Shown here in pieces: positions 35,648 through 47,692 of a DNA stretch of 64,000 nucleotides (position 1 is the stretch's first letter; each line of letters starts with the position of its first letter). The notes under the pieces are model-generated. The model was not told where the DNA came from, did no database searches, and saw nothing but the letters and a program-made list of their open reading frames with translations. The stretch lies in contig VSJF01000005.1 of the NCBI GenBank assembly GCA_009739215.1, forward strand, positions 1,612,001-1,676,000, written 5' to 3'. The translations under genes and the position numbers were made by a program. The DNA is from Floccularia luteovirens. Taxonomy: Eukaryota; Basidiomycota; Agaricomycetes; Agaricales; Squamanitaceae.

Positions 35648-38600
35648 TCACAAATCATTAGCAAGAGCTTCAAATGTGGCTAACATGGCATTGCGCTGGA
35701 GAACGAGATGAGCCATATTAGACCTTGATCCATGGATTAAGGACTACTTACATCAACATTCAGAGCATTCTGGGCATCGACTATGTGGGAATCTGAAGGA
35801 AGGGATGAGTGCCGCCTGCGGTGACCTATATACTTTGGGACCAAAAGGGTATCACGTCGTGAATAATCCTTATCTTGTACTGATTGAGACCGTCGAACGG
35901 TGAGCTGGGAAGATAATCCGAGCATTTTGTACAACTCTTCTTGTGCTTGCAGCATTGCACGAGCATCTGAATTAGCAGATGATAAAGTCTGTCCAGAATC
36001 TGGACGTCCCATAGATTGCCCCTAAAGAAACATAGTAAGGTTCTAAACTTTAGTACTGTCAAAGAAGACGTACCGCAGAACTTCGAGCAAGCAAAGCCCA
36101 ATGTGATGACCCTGTGGATGGAATGAGGTCACTTGATGGAATCGCGGGAACAGGAGGAACAGGAGGAACATGAGAACTTTTGTTGGTTGGAGAAGCAACA
36201 CTGGACCTCCGGCTATTGTAGGCGGATGGTGTTTGGCTGTTAGACATGCGAAGTCCAGCCTTTGACGCACGGATGCTCGACTTCCTTGGTAATATGGTAC
36301 GACCCGAAGAAGAACCTCCACCCTCCGGTTGTGTCAGATCAAAACCTTTGATAAGGAGATCATAGTCTTGTGCAATGTCCTCCGCCTGTTTCCACGCTTC
36401 TTCATTCTGTTCTTCAAGTGCCATCATCTGTGTTCTTAGCGCCTGATTCTCTGATAGCTTCTTCAAAAAGCTCGAGTTAAGCTTCCTCAGGGCTACCGCT
36501 AGCGCACTGGATGAATGAACCTGACATAGCTGATCTATTTGACTAATCTGCTCGTCGAGACTATGCAGTGCCTCAGCGTACGCATCGAGATTCGATGATA
36601 TTTCCTTCACTTCTTCCAGCTGACGGAGTGCCATCTGGCGAGATTCATCTCCAAGAGAACTAATATTGACACTAAGAGAGTCCAATATATTGGCACGGAG
36701 ACGTGTGAGGGACTTGTACTTCGTCTTCACTTCTGTACGCTTCATTTCCAGTTTGTGCCTTTCCATTGGAACCTCGGTTTCTAGTGTCTCTTGTCGCAGC
36801 AAACGAATCGAAGAAGGGTCTCCGGACTCACGAATGGCACGAGATACAATACTCTGCAACTGGGCAGATGTAAAGGTCCACTTCGCTGTCTCAAAGGTGT
36901 ATCCGCGCCACTTCGGTGATGGTGTATGGAATCTTGGTGCTGGTAAGTGCGACCACCCATGTCGACTATGCACAGAGACGGAGGGACTGCTACTGTGGGA
37001 TGAAACTGAGGTTCCTTGCTCTAGAATCGTAGATGCAACTCCGAGCGATGGCAACGTAGTTTGCTGACCAGGCCTACGGGGACCACTTGGTAACGGTGGC
37101 CTCCTACGTGCTCGTTGGTTCCGAAAGGGAGAAGTAACCATGCGTGGAGATAGATCTCCACCAATCTGGCGAGGACTAGTCAAGCCCATCACCTCCACAT
37201 CGAGAGGACGTACCATCGTGCGGCCAGTGGGGTCAATAAGATATGAAGTATGCCCATTGCTATGGGTTGGTTCCGAACTATCAAGGGAAGATACTGTGTG
37301 GGAAGGAGAGTGAAGATTTGCGAGATATGGTTCGTGATCATTTCTAGGTAATGACGCATAAGAGTTGTTGTCTCTGAGTGATAATGCCTGTGTCTGGGCT
37401 ACATTCGATTGAGAGTCCTTATGCCTGTCTGAAACCTGATTAGTTGTAATATTATTGTCCGTAGATGATGATGAGTGGGTTTCAGACAATGAGGATGTAT
37501 GGTCAATCAAGTGATATGGGGGAGGAGCATACTCATAATTAGAGGTTCTGTTAAATGGGAGGGGTCTAGGAGGGTAAGGACGTCGGTTCGATGAAGTCGC
37601 GTTTGTTCCCGTAGGTGACCCCAATTCTGAAATAGAAGGTGGAAGCGATTCTGTATTTGACCTCACTGGATTACTCGCCAATAAAGGCAATGGTAAAGGC
37701 CGTCGTGTATCATCTAATGCTGAAAAACGGATATTTTTTGACGTTGAGGAAGATTTCACGTGCGTTTGGGTTGGCAGTGTAGTTCCAGAATTTTCGTCAA
37801 TAAGTGAGCCAGATGATCGTGTTCCATCCTTCTGTGGTGAAGGAACGTCTTTCGCAAATGGTGGTATAGATCTCACAGCATCCGCTTCTGCCCGCAACGG
37901 TTGCGACTGGGGAAACTGATTTAGTGGTAATTGTGATTGTTTCTGTAGTGATGGTGGTGGAGGTGGAGGTGGAGGCGGCGGCTGTAATTGTGGTTGTATG
38001 TATGGTTGTGCTTCTGGCGATTGTATATGTGGTGGAGGTAGAAGTGGTGGAGGCGGTGGCGGTGGAACTAGTAGCGGTTTGGGTGAGGATTCGTTCCGAA
38101 TGAACGTCAATGGAGGTGGTGGTGGAGGGATGAAAGGTTGAGCTAATGATGTTACGCTTTCAGACCGAATTGCGTCTGCCTGCTCCTCAACATCTCTTTT
38201 GACTTGTTCGAGAGTTTGCTGCGTCTCTATGCCTTTACCATCAGACCCTCCAGACTCTCTTGTATTTTGCTGTGGATCACCCTGCTCCTCAATTTCCTCT
38301 CTCTCCTCCACGTCTTCGTCCTTTTGTCTTTCCTTCCCTTGTCGCTTCGTCTCCACCTTCATATCTATGTTCTGTTCCTGATTGCCCACATCTTCTCTAT
38401 TTCCGTTGGTATTCACCCGAGCAGGCTCTGCCTCTGTTTTTTCCACATTGTCCTCAGGTAACAAGACAGATCCTAGTGACTTGGCCACGCTCGGAGACGT
38501 TGAGAAAGGTCGGCTATAAGGATGCGCCACTAGTGTCCTATGAAGGCTGAGACTCTTCTGACGCGGCCGTACAATGCGACTGCTAGATGTCTTTTTACGA

Positions 38601-41412
38601 CGAAGGTCAAAGTCATTATCGCCTGACGGAGCTGGTAAACCAACGAAGGAAACATCCGATAATAGACTTGTACTAGTCACTCGCGACGAGGTTCGTTCTG
38701 AATGACCTGGTGAGCTTATAGGGCTGAAGGAGTGTGGAGTCTCTGGGAATGACATCTGCCGATTATTTCGATTCTGAAATTTCCCTTCTGATGATTCTCC
38801 TTGTCTATCATTAGATTCTGGCTTGCTAGTATATTCGGAATGAAGAAATGACATATCAGGATGTGGGTCTCCAGACGTTAGGCCAATAGGAGATACAGTA
38901 AGTTCGTACGTCGTTGAGTCCTTTGCATCACGAACAACTCTGATTGGGCTTGGGGTGATTCGTCCTGAAGGAGTCAATGGTGGAGCTAACATAGGAGAGT
39001 GGTCAGGTGATGATATCGAAGAAGACGCGGACAAGGGGATAAATGTCGGTGGGGGTGCAAGGAGAGATCTTGATGAATGACCGGCTCCTAGCGAAGATGA
39101 GGAACCCGATGAAACTGGGGACTTTCGACTTGGTGAAATGCTTATTGGTGGAGTACGAGACAATAATGAATGTGGTCTACTAGATACGGATGATATAGGT
39201 GATTCAGGTATACCAGAAGAGGGCTAAGAGAAAGAATATCAGAGAAATTTGTAGTAGTGGCTTAATAAACTACTTACCAAGACAGAATGGTTGTGATCTA
39301 TCCATGCGAATGATGTGCGAGGGTCTAAAGATCGAGGGGTTCGATCCACCCAGACTACGCATGAGATTAGATAACAACTCTATTAACGTTTTAGAAGGGA
39401 ACTTACTTTTAGATTCCCGAGGCGACCGTTCCAGCCACACTACAACAAACATGAGATAAAATTAATGAGAAGAGTCTATGTTCTCACTTTGTGCTGAGCT
39501 TCTTGCTGCCCTCGCCCCACTGGGCTGCCCTGGTCTAGGTGGAAGCGTTGTCGATGAGCGTCTCCTTGCTGACATATCGTCAAGTGAATTAGGACTACCA
39601 GCAGATGCTGGTCTGTCTTCCATGCTGTAATATTTACGAAGAACAGCGTCAAGATCCTTTACCGAAGGTGTACTGCTGCTGGGCTGAGACATTAAAGAAG
39701 CCGATTGTGGTTGAGTAGGAGATGTGGATATGGATATATGTGTAAAGGGTATAGATGCAACTTGGGAAAGCGTAGATTGTGAACGAGATGCTGTGGAGAA
39801 CAAAGACATTGACCCTGGAGACCTAGGGAAGATTTCCACTTCTCTACTCCTTTGATCAGGGATGAGAGGTGTTGACGGGGGTAGAGGATGTGTGATTGGT
39901 AGGTGTGGTGATGATGATGATGGTTGCTGCGATGAGTCGGTGGTCACGCCTTCGAACTTGCTGTTGACAGGGTCTGGCGTATTAGGGGTTGATTGGGTCT
40001 CCACTATGCAGGATATCCTCCTCACAGGGATAGAATGTGTCACAAATTCTTCATGACCTTCCTCACTTCCCGACGTACCAAACACATGGTTTTGCCTAGC
40101 TTCCAGAGCTGCAGGATTTATACGAAGACTTCTTGCTTCGAAGCTACCCATACTTGAATAGCGCCGCAATCTATACAGCCTAAGCCCGTCCTGCGATTGT
40201 TTTTCCCCAGATGGTTTTTCGTCTCCAGGCGAGTCCATGGGTGAGCCTACAGACGGGGAGTGGAATTCCTTAGCGCCTGTGGGAACGGGTGGAACATCTT
40301 CGAGACGCCGTTGTTTTGCTGAAAGTTCTGAACTACTTGTCCTAAATCGTAAGTAACGTATTGAATTACGTTCACTGTGTGGAAGCGTGGTAGAGTCCGA
40401 CCGCGTAAGCCCAGGAAGGAAACCATCGTTAAACCCATTACTAGTATGAGCAGATCGAGAATCCGGAGAGCCGGTGAAAGCGTTGTTCAGGAGTACGCGT
40501 GCAAATGTCGTTCCAGAGACTGCAGAATTGTCAGGAGATGAAAACTGCGAATTATACCGAGATTGTGAATATGATAGACCGGAATTTAATGGAGGCTGTT
40601 GATGATCTTGCCGTGTCGTGTTCGAAATGGATAGGTTGAAATTGGGGTTGAAATTTTTGTAAGTCGCGGTAGAAGATTTGGGCTGAAGCTGTGTGAACTT
40701 TGGAACTGCAGATAGTAACATGGTACTTACTTGCTCCAAAATGTCCTCAAAAATGGAATTCCGGAGATATGTAGGGACCTGAAAAAGGATTGAACAACAT
40801 TCCAAATGTTATTTTGATTTAGAAAAAAGTGCTCACGTCCAATGTGTTGAGAGGATCCTCCGTTGAAGTAGCATATTCCTTTGTTTCTTGGGCATTATTA
40901 TCACCACCTGTCTCCTCCCGTTCAATTATTGCCTCTTCCTTTCCCTTTTCCTGCACATGACGACGCGACTTAACACTCCTTCTGTCCTCAGGACCTGAAC
41001 TCCTACTCAACCCAACAGTAGGGTGTTCTTTTCCCTCGATACTAGATTCGAATTGCTGAGACTGGTTATTCGAAGAGAACCAATCTGAAGATGCTGGACT
41101 ATGTGTCAAGTCCAATTCTATGCGGGGAGAAATTTCCAACTTTTGTAAGGGAAGTTTCGGAGTCTGTTGCTGTTGCTGTTGATTGGATGTCTCACTCGTT
41201 ACCGACGGTGAGGGTTTGCTTTGGAGTTGCGATTGCTGTTGTTGCAGGATTTCCTTGTATGGATCGAAATTAGACAGTTCCCTAACGTCGATAACTCCTT
41301 GGGATGCAAATGGATTGGATATAGAGTTGGTTGTGATACGATTCTGAGAAGGCCCGGCCTTCGGCTTCCGTCTATAATGAATTATAGAAGAGAACGCGGG
41401 CATTGAGGGCAT
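35648..41412 (-). CDS. Very large proline-rich, coiled-coil protein, uncharacterised
   Basis: I read this as one gene of roughly 1,750 residues, from ATG 41412 to stop 35648-35650. The exons are long, with small linking exons at about 39270-39450. Those two small exons read MWLERSPRESKIWVDRTPRS and LDPRTSFAWIDHNHSVL. They join what otherwise looks like two open frames (39462-40805 and 36059-39163) without a stop. Composition in order: a Gln-rich stretch (about 41150-41250), long Ser/Pro-rich disorder, and Pro runs of 7-10 (about 37930-38130) next to an acidic/Lys repeat (about 38200-38400). More disorder follows, then a predicted helical coiled-coil region at about 36330-36890 (LDAYAEALHSLDEQISQIDQ; LRTQMMALEEQNEEAWKQAE). 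The last exon ends MLATFEALANDL. Pro-runs followed by coiled coil suggest a cytoskeletal or polarity scaffold, but that is inference; I recognise no named family. Confidence 0.7.
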
Positions 41413-42505
41413 GCTAGTTAGCGAGGACAGAAGAGAACATTCGGGAGTAGCAACGAATAGTTGCAGTATCAGTTGGGTATTTGTTGCTGTATCGAGAGCT
41501 CCATCAGCTCAGCTATCGTTTTCTGTTATAAGTTCGGTTCACACCGGTTGCCTGATTTCCTGGGCTATCTTTATCACAACCCGCGAGGGCACAGGCGCTG
41601 TCACGCACCACACTTCCGAGGCTGATATCTAAACGACAATGATCCTTCAAGAACAAGAGAAAATCAATGCTATGCAACTCATAATTGTTACTTTAATCAC
41701 CTTCGTACAGCAAAATAATCCCTGCCAGATAACCTCCACTCCGAACAGCTCGGTTGTCTCGGTGAAACTCTCCTGTTCCGAAGTGATCACACCGGATCAG
41801 ACGAAGCCACATGAGTCTTCGTCAGAAAAGAAGTCTCTCCGTGGTTTCTTGAAAAAGGTCCAGAGTTCTACATTTGGCAACAATGTGTATTAGCAAATGA
41901 TCGCATTTATATTGAACAAATATTGAAGGGCGTTATTGCGCCAGAGATGATACACAATGCACCATACGGATGTTCTAGCCAAGTCGAACTTGATACATAC
42001 AACTTATAATCCAAACTTCAACTCACAGATGCTCCCGTACCTTGCCGTGGCATGCTATAACACGACTTGAGAGTTGATGTGGAGACAATGTTGATATACG
42101 CGGGTGTCCGCAACGTCTGAAAGAGGAGTGCCTTGATGACCTTGTTTGATGCCGGATATAACCGTTGATCGGTCCAACAGCTGCTAACTTGACTTGTAGT
42201 AATGCATAAGCGTAATGTTAGAACCGAAAATGAGATAGAAGCTATAGGGTCTGTGGAGAGATTATAAATAAAGGTCACACTTTGAATGGAAAATATCCCA
42301 TTTTTACAAAAACTTTGTAAAGACTCTAACTAAGTATTGTATGATACAAACCTCCGGAAACTACCAGAAGAAATTTTAAATACATATCATAATTTCAATT
42401 CAAGAAGTCCCCACTAATACACTATCTTCATTGTCGCATCCCGATCATCGTACTGCAATGTGAGCACTGGATATAGTCTCCATGCCCACACGTCACCACA
42501 GGTTT
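41413..42505. other. Intergenic
   Basis: Upstream region of the large scaffold gene and 3' flank of the kinase gene. An open frame at 41639-41893 (+) ends in a charged tail but has no recognisable domain. Confidence 0.4.
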
Positions 42506-44869
42506 TTAATAGAAGTTAAGACCGCGCCACATTCCCACAGGATTAATCCAACAACAATTTTTCCATGACGTTCGTGACATAGCCCCAGAGGATGGAGTGA
42601 CAACAGGCGCAATATCGTAGGGCGACTTGATGCACTTTATGTTCTTCTTATTCAACTCCGCAGATTCTGGGGAGATGTGAGCTATCGTGGGCAAGCGCGG
42701 GCGCGAAAATGCTGATAGAGGAATTAAAAAATAGAATCAGTCAGCCCAATGGAGGTATCTCAAGACCCAAGTGTGCATGCCTTTCTCGTGCATATTATCG
42801 AATTCTGAACCACTATGGAATAAAATCGGACGAGTAGTCAGAAATCAATGCAACGTACAAAAAAGGTAGATAACTAACCCATCGTCATTCCAAAAGAACG
42901 GATGATCGCGCAAGTCTTTAAAGGTGTAACGTTGGTCCGGGTGACTGCGGAGAAGCTGGGATATGAAGATGCAAATAGTCAGTTCGACTATCTCCGAGCG
43001 GTTTTGTTTTAAACCCGAGATAGATAACACTTACACCTCCCAGCAAGTCCTTTCCAGCTGCAGTAATAGGTGAGTCGTGGAAATAAGGCGTCCAGTGGGG
43101 ATTAGTGAAAGCGCCGTCCTCCCATTCGTAAAATTCTTGCAAGGCTTCTAAACTGTTGAACAAAGGTTGTCCCTACATGGATAATCTGTAGTCAGTTTTA
43201 CTCAGATTTTGGAGTTATAAATATAAAAAGGACGTACATCATCGATAAGCAGCTCAAATGCGACACACCCAAGCCCCCACCAATCGACTGCAGCACCATA
43301 TGGCTTGCGGCCCTCAATTTTTTGGGCCATGAACGTTACTTCAGGTGCGCTGTATGGCCAAGTCCCTGCCAACTCGATAGTACAAGCATCGAGATGCGTG
43401 TGTCCCGGCGCGCAAGGGGAGTTAGCACACCTCTTCCTAGGAGCACCATGTGGATCGGCTTTAGATACAGGAAAATCACTAAATTTACACCCTTCAACAC
43501 ATCCTCCAACCCATTTCGAAGCTTTCGCGAGGTGTGTAGATCCAAGATCCGCAACGATTGCGTTACCGCGCCAGTCGATAAGAATGTTCTCTGGCTTGAT
43601 GTCACGATGGATGATGCCAGAATAGTGGAGCGCCGAGATACCAGCAGCCTAGAAAAAAGGGATTTAGAAATGGAGGTGAATTGGTAAGTACGGTACGTAC
43701 AACTTGAGCAATCCAGCGCTTTCCGTGTTCATTCCTGTCGAATTCACGCCGATTCAAAGCCTCCAATAAATCGTATTGCATAAGTTGCTAGTGGAGTCCT
43801 TCAGATTTTCTCAAATAATGGATAAAATCACAAATCTGCTCACCATCCCTACAAATATGTGAGAAGCATCTTCGATGACTCCCTGTAATTCGCATACAAA
43901 CAGTGCGCCAATATGGGTAGATTGTGCCATGCGTCGGAATGCCTCCAATTCCCTGGCTACTGCACCTTTCACGGCATCATCGGAAGCACGCTTATTGTAC
44001 ACTTTTAAACACACAAGCCGTCCAGTATCGTCGTCCACGAACGAACCTTCCTTCGGGAGAGGGCCAACAAAAGACCTTCGCGGAGTTGCCTTGTTGTTGT
44101 AACCGCGCCAATAGAAAGGGCTTTTAGTGGTGAGGCGACGCGCAGTGATCGACAATTGGCGCGCGATAACCGTCTTTGCCAGCATCCCACCAGGAAGATG
44201 ACTAAGAATCTTGAAAGGTGGCATGGGAAGAGGAGCACTACTGGAGTTGATTGTAGGAGTTGTGATAGGCTTAGGACGATAAGAGCCAGGAGGGGTGTTA
44301 CTTTCTTTAGATTCGGCCAACGGAGGAGAGGGCGACTTAGAAGAAAGGGGAGTCAACGGCTCAGTAGGTACCGGGGATGGTCTATTGAACGATGCCGCGC
44401 TGGAAGAACCAGATGATGGGGAGTTTGATGGATCCTGTTTCTTCTCCTTCTCCCTGACATTCTGCTGGGCTTTTTTCTGTAATTGTGGTACGAACTTCGG
44501 CTTTCCGGTGGTCTGCACGCCCTGATTTGGGGTTTTATTTGCTTCCAGCTTTGCGACTGTTGGAGAATTCTGGACTTTCTTCTCTGGTGCTGGTGCCTGT
44601 AGCTTAGGTTTACGAACAAGAACCTTACTCTTTACGCTAGTAAGTGAATCTTGTACCTTCGCCGCAACGACCGGTTTTTGTGCCTTGGGGGGAGGAGAGA
44701 CCTGCTTGGGTGCTTGCTTCGTTTTCCCAACAGGGGGAGTGACTGGGGCCTTTGGGCTGAATTTTGCTTGAACCTTTTTAACAGTGAAGGGCTTTGAGGT
44801 TTCCGACGAGTTGGCATCCATGAGGCGTCGCAACGTGTTGTTCTTCGAGAAACGTATGTTAAGGACCAT
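42506..44869 (-). CDS. Serine/threonine protein kinase with long disordered N-terminus
   Basis: The main exons I can place are 43844-44869, 43701-43787, 43238-43648, 43035-43172 and 42879-42955, then one or two C-terminal exons to the stop at 42506-42508. The first 210 residues are Lys/Pro/Ser-rich and disordered. Kinase marks are an ATP-binding Lys in GRLVCLKVYNKRAS, an alpha-C Glu in VARELEAFRRMA, and the catalytic loop IIHRDIKPENILIDWRGN. The metal-binding Asp is in VADLGSTH, so DFG reads DLG. The P+1 region is GTWPYSAPEVTFMAQ, subdomain IX is DWWGLGCVAFELL, and the tail reads RSHPDQRYTFKDLRDHPFF. All catalytic residues are kept, so it should be active. The group looks closest to AGC/CAMK-like kinases, but the substrate is unknown. 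A start at 44821 (MDANSSETSK) is also possible. Confidence 0.8.
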
Positions 44870-45453
44870 GATGCACACGGGTGGTGAGTGGATTTGTGAT
44901 AGAGTGAAGGGTCCTTCGGATAGATATGTAGATGAGCATAAGAATCAGTGAGTTTTATGCTGAATGATGAGTCTGTGGCTCAGTCAAAGCTGAACAATGG
45001 CCCATGGTGAATTTGGCGGAAGAGCCACAGATTTGGAACACGTTTTGTGGCCAAAGCGCGCTTTAACTGTGTATAGGTGTCAAAACCAGTCAGCTTTGGC
45101 TGTTGAAGTTCACGGTGGATGACTGGCCTTTGATCATTGTTGCACATGGATGGCAGTAAGTGCCTAAGCGTGAAGGGTTCAAAATAAGCTGACTCACATC
45201 GAAAAAAGATGGATTCATGCATTAATGAAATTCAAGTGTTCAAACATCCAAGCTGAAAGTGTTCAAGACTACGCAACGTTGTACTAGCTGTGTTTGAGCT
45301 GTGTTTGGTCATCGTTCACGACGTCGAAGACGTATAGAGTTAATTAATTATGTAATATATTTTAATGCTATTGTACCTCTTCGTGACATCATGTCACTTA
45401 TTTAAGTTGAACAAGAATGACATCACTGCATCCAAGGCTTGCAATCATCTTCC
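44870..45453. other. Intergenic, divergent promoter region
   Basis: Lies between the kinase gene and the membrane protein gene, which diverge. Nothing else recognised. Confidence 0.4.
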
Positions 45454-46751
45454 ATGGACGCTCTTCCTATCGATACCTCGCACCCCGCAGTCCGCGAATA
45501 TCTCGCCCTTGTTCGGTATGTGTTTGCTAACTACACACACATAATTTTTCTTTGGTGTTCATCAGAATCACAGACTTCAAGTGCTCACCCCACTTTCACT
45601 GCTCATTAATATCGCGACAGTGATAACATGCACAATTCTAGTCACTCCATCCCTACGTGAGATCTTTCTTGATCTTCCTTACTAGGGTCCCATAGAACTC
45701 TCTAATCTTCACCATAGCCACCATATCAAAGTTGCACCCTACAGCACTCACACCCAGTGCTTCTGTTGTCGGGGCTTACGTCGCTCTTATCTTCCTCGCA
45801 CAACTCGGATATTGTTTCCTCCTTGTCTTCGTGTCAAAGCCTGAAACAAAGGCTGCTCTCACTAAAGGAGTCGGCTTTGCGTTGGTATGTGCCAACATCT
45901 TAATGGCCTTGTGGTCTGTAGCTTGGGTGGGTGAAATTTGCGAGTGCTCTTGGCAATGATCTCATCGCTGTGTCATAGGTAATGCAATGGTTTCTCCTCA
46001 GCACCATCGTTCAAGGCGCATTGTTACTGGTCCTTCTGTACTCTAATATCGCATTGATTATCTATCATCCACCTGTATCCGAGCGTCCAATGGACACTGC
46101 CCTTATCCATGCACCTATGCGCTTCTTCCTTGTTCTGCCACTTATGCTTCTGTTCCCCCTATGCCTCTTGTACGTCTTTCCATCCCCGCTATCTTTCAAT
46201 CAGTCAATAAGCTTACGGATAACGTAGCATAACCCTGCATTTAAGTTATACACCAACTCCTGCAGGTCCTCCGCGAAACTACAAGGAATGGCACGTCTGG
46301 CCCGCATTTGGCGTTCTTCTAGGAACAAACCTTTTCGGCTTATTAGTCGTTGCTATTCACCGTGACTTTGTTTGGTGTGCCGCCGCTACCTGGCTATGCG
46401 TCTCGGTCTTGTCACAGACCCCAAAACCTGCTCCGATTTTCGTGAGTTTAATCTATTAAACTTGCACTACTCATATGTATATACGTCACTTAGATAACGT
46501 CGATTCTATTTACTGCACTCCACCCTTTAACCCTACTTGCCTCTATGGTCTACGCACGCTTTGCGAATCGCGGACGTATTGCACTTGATGGCGAACAGGA
46601 CAGTCATCCAGGGTTATATGCACATCGCGGTGAGTCTGGTGAATCTGGTACAATGGGTATCAACGCACACACCAACCCAAACGCAGATGCGTATAACAAC
46701 CCGAATCCAAATAATGTTAACGGTCCGAGGGAGGTTGAAGGATGGTCTTAA
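45454..46751 (+). CDS. Multi-pass membrane protein, possibly DUF1774-type
   Basis: The start ATG 45454 reads MDALPIDTSHPAVREYLALV. About six exons follow, with donors at 45516, about 45657, 45936, 46168 and 46441. Six to seven hydrophobic segments are visible, including LQVLTPLSLLINIATVITCT, VVGAYVALIFLAQLGYCFLL, GVGFALVCANILMALWSVAW, MQWFLLSTIVQGALLLVLLY and FFLVLPLMLLFPLCLL. GVLLGTNLFGLLVVAIHRDF and WLCVSVLSQTPKPAPIFITS come after them. The C-terminal tail is Asn/Gly-rich and hydrophilic (NAHTNPNADAYNNPNPNN), ending EVEGWS. The pattern resembles the fungal DUF1774 membrane family, but that match is from memory and tentative. No catalytic residues are apparent. Confidence 0.7.
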
Positions 46752-47004
46752 TGTGTCTAAAAAGCGACCGAAGTTGTTGTGTTATATTGCATGCTCAACT
46801 ATGCATATTACATTTCTTGGGATGATGTGTCTCTTTATTTAAAAAGCGCTTGTCCGTTATACACAATTTGGTTATGAGAATGCCTGCTATTTTGTTTATC
46901 ACAGAATTGTCATTCCTATTCCAATGAGTTTTTTGTTGTACTCTTGCCCCGCTTTAGTTTTCATTGCTTAAGATCTCGTGTTTGGGTGAAATTAAGTCTT
47001 TATT

Positions 47005-47088
47005 GGGCACATGGTGTAGTTGGTTATCACGCTCGCTTAGCATTAGCTAACATGCGAGAGGTGTTGGGTTCAATTCCCAATGTGTCCA
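47005..47088 (+). tRNA. tRNA-Ala (AGC), 10-nt intron
   Basis: The acceptor stem pairs GGGCACA with TGTGTCC, giving the G3:U70 wobble pair that marks alanine tRNA; the discriminator base is A (47088). The D arm is GTG..CAC, the anticodon stem CTCGC/GCGAG, and the T arm TTGGG-TTCAATT-CCCAA. The 17-base anticodon loop holds TTAGCA, then a 10-nt intron TTAGCTAACA placed after position 37. The intron's GCTAA can pair with the anticodon-loop TTAGC, as in other eukaryotic pre-tRNAs. Reading the anticodon as AAC (Val) would put the intron in the wrong place and does not fit G3:U70. Confidence 0.92.
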
Positions 47089-47208
47089 TTGATTGTATGT
47101 TTTAATTCTTCATAAGTGGTGTAAAATATGTATTCTTTTGCTGCAGGGAACGTCTGGGATATGGATGTACTAGTTGCGAAAATGATCTGCGAGAAAGCAA
47201 AAAATATA

Positions 47209-47292
47209 TGGACACATTGGGAATTGAACCCAACACCTCTCGCATGCTAGCCAGTGCTAAGCGAGCGTGATAACCAACTACACCATGTGCCC
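47209..47292 (-). tRNA. tRNA-Ala (AGC), 10-nt intron, second copy
   Basis: The mature sequence matches the first copy, read on the opposite strand. The intron is CTGGCTAGCA; its GCTAG still pairs with the loop TTAGC through one G-U wobble. The G3:U70 pair is present. Confidence 0.92.
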
Positions 47293-47418
47293 CGATAAGA
47301 TGACATTTTCTATATCTGACTCATGGGAATCTCATATCTTCTGCAGACCTTGATCTTCTTCTCTACGTATGAACTTTATCAATAAAAGAAAAGGAATGAA
47401 AGACATGAAAAAGTAATT

Positions 47419-47502
47419 TGGACACATTGGGAATTGAACCCAACACCTCTCGCATATTAGCTAATGCTAAGCGAGCGTGATAACCAACTACACCATGTGC
47501 CC
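47419..47502 (-). tRNA. tRNA-Ala (AGC), 10-nt intron, third copy
   Basis: Same mature sequence as the other two copies, on the same strand as the second. The intron is TTAGCTAATA, one base different from copy one. It lies 126 bp from copy two. Confidence 0.92.
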
Positions 47503-47692
47503 GGAATGAAGATCTTTGCCTTCTTGAAATCATATTGACAAACGCGTTCCTATCGATAATCTAAAGTGGTTAACGCAACCTTGACCTTCGAACTTAAAAA
47601 AGCTATTTTTTGATGTTTCGATCGTGAAGAAGGAATTCATCACCACCAACCACACAAATCACACTTGTATAACACCAATAATTTCTCGTCTC

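Noticed and set aside
38199..38550. Plus-strand frames in the large scaffold gene
   Set aside because: Antisense of the charged repeat and Pro-rich region of a longer, better supported gene.
44980..45222. Minus-strand frame upstream of the kinase
   Set aside because: No recognisable domain and it lies in the shared promoter region.
47005..47088. Reading the tRNA as Val (AAC)
   Set aside because: It would need the intron upstream of the anticodon; the canonical intron position after base 37 and the G3:U70 pair both indicate Ala (AGC).
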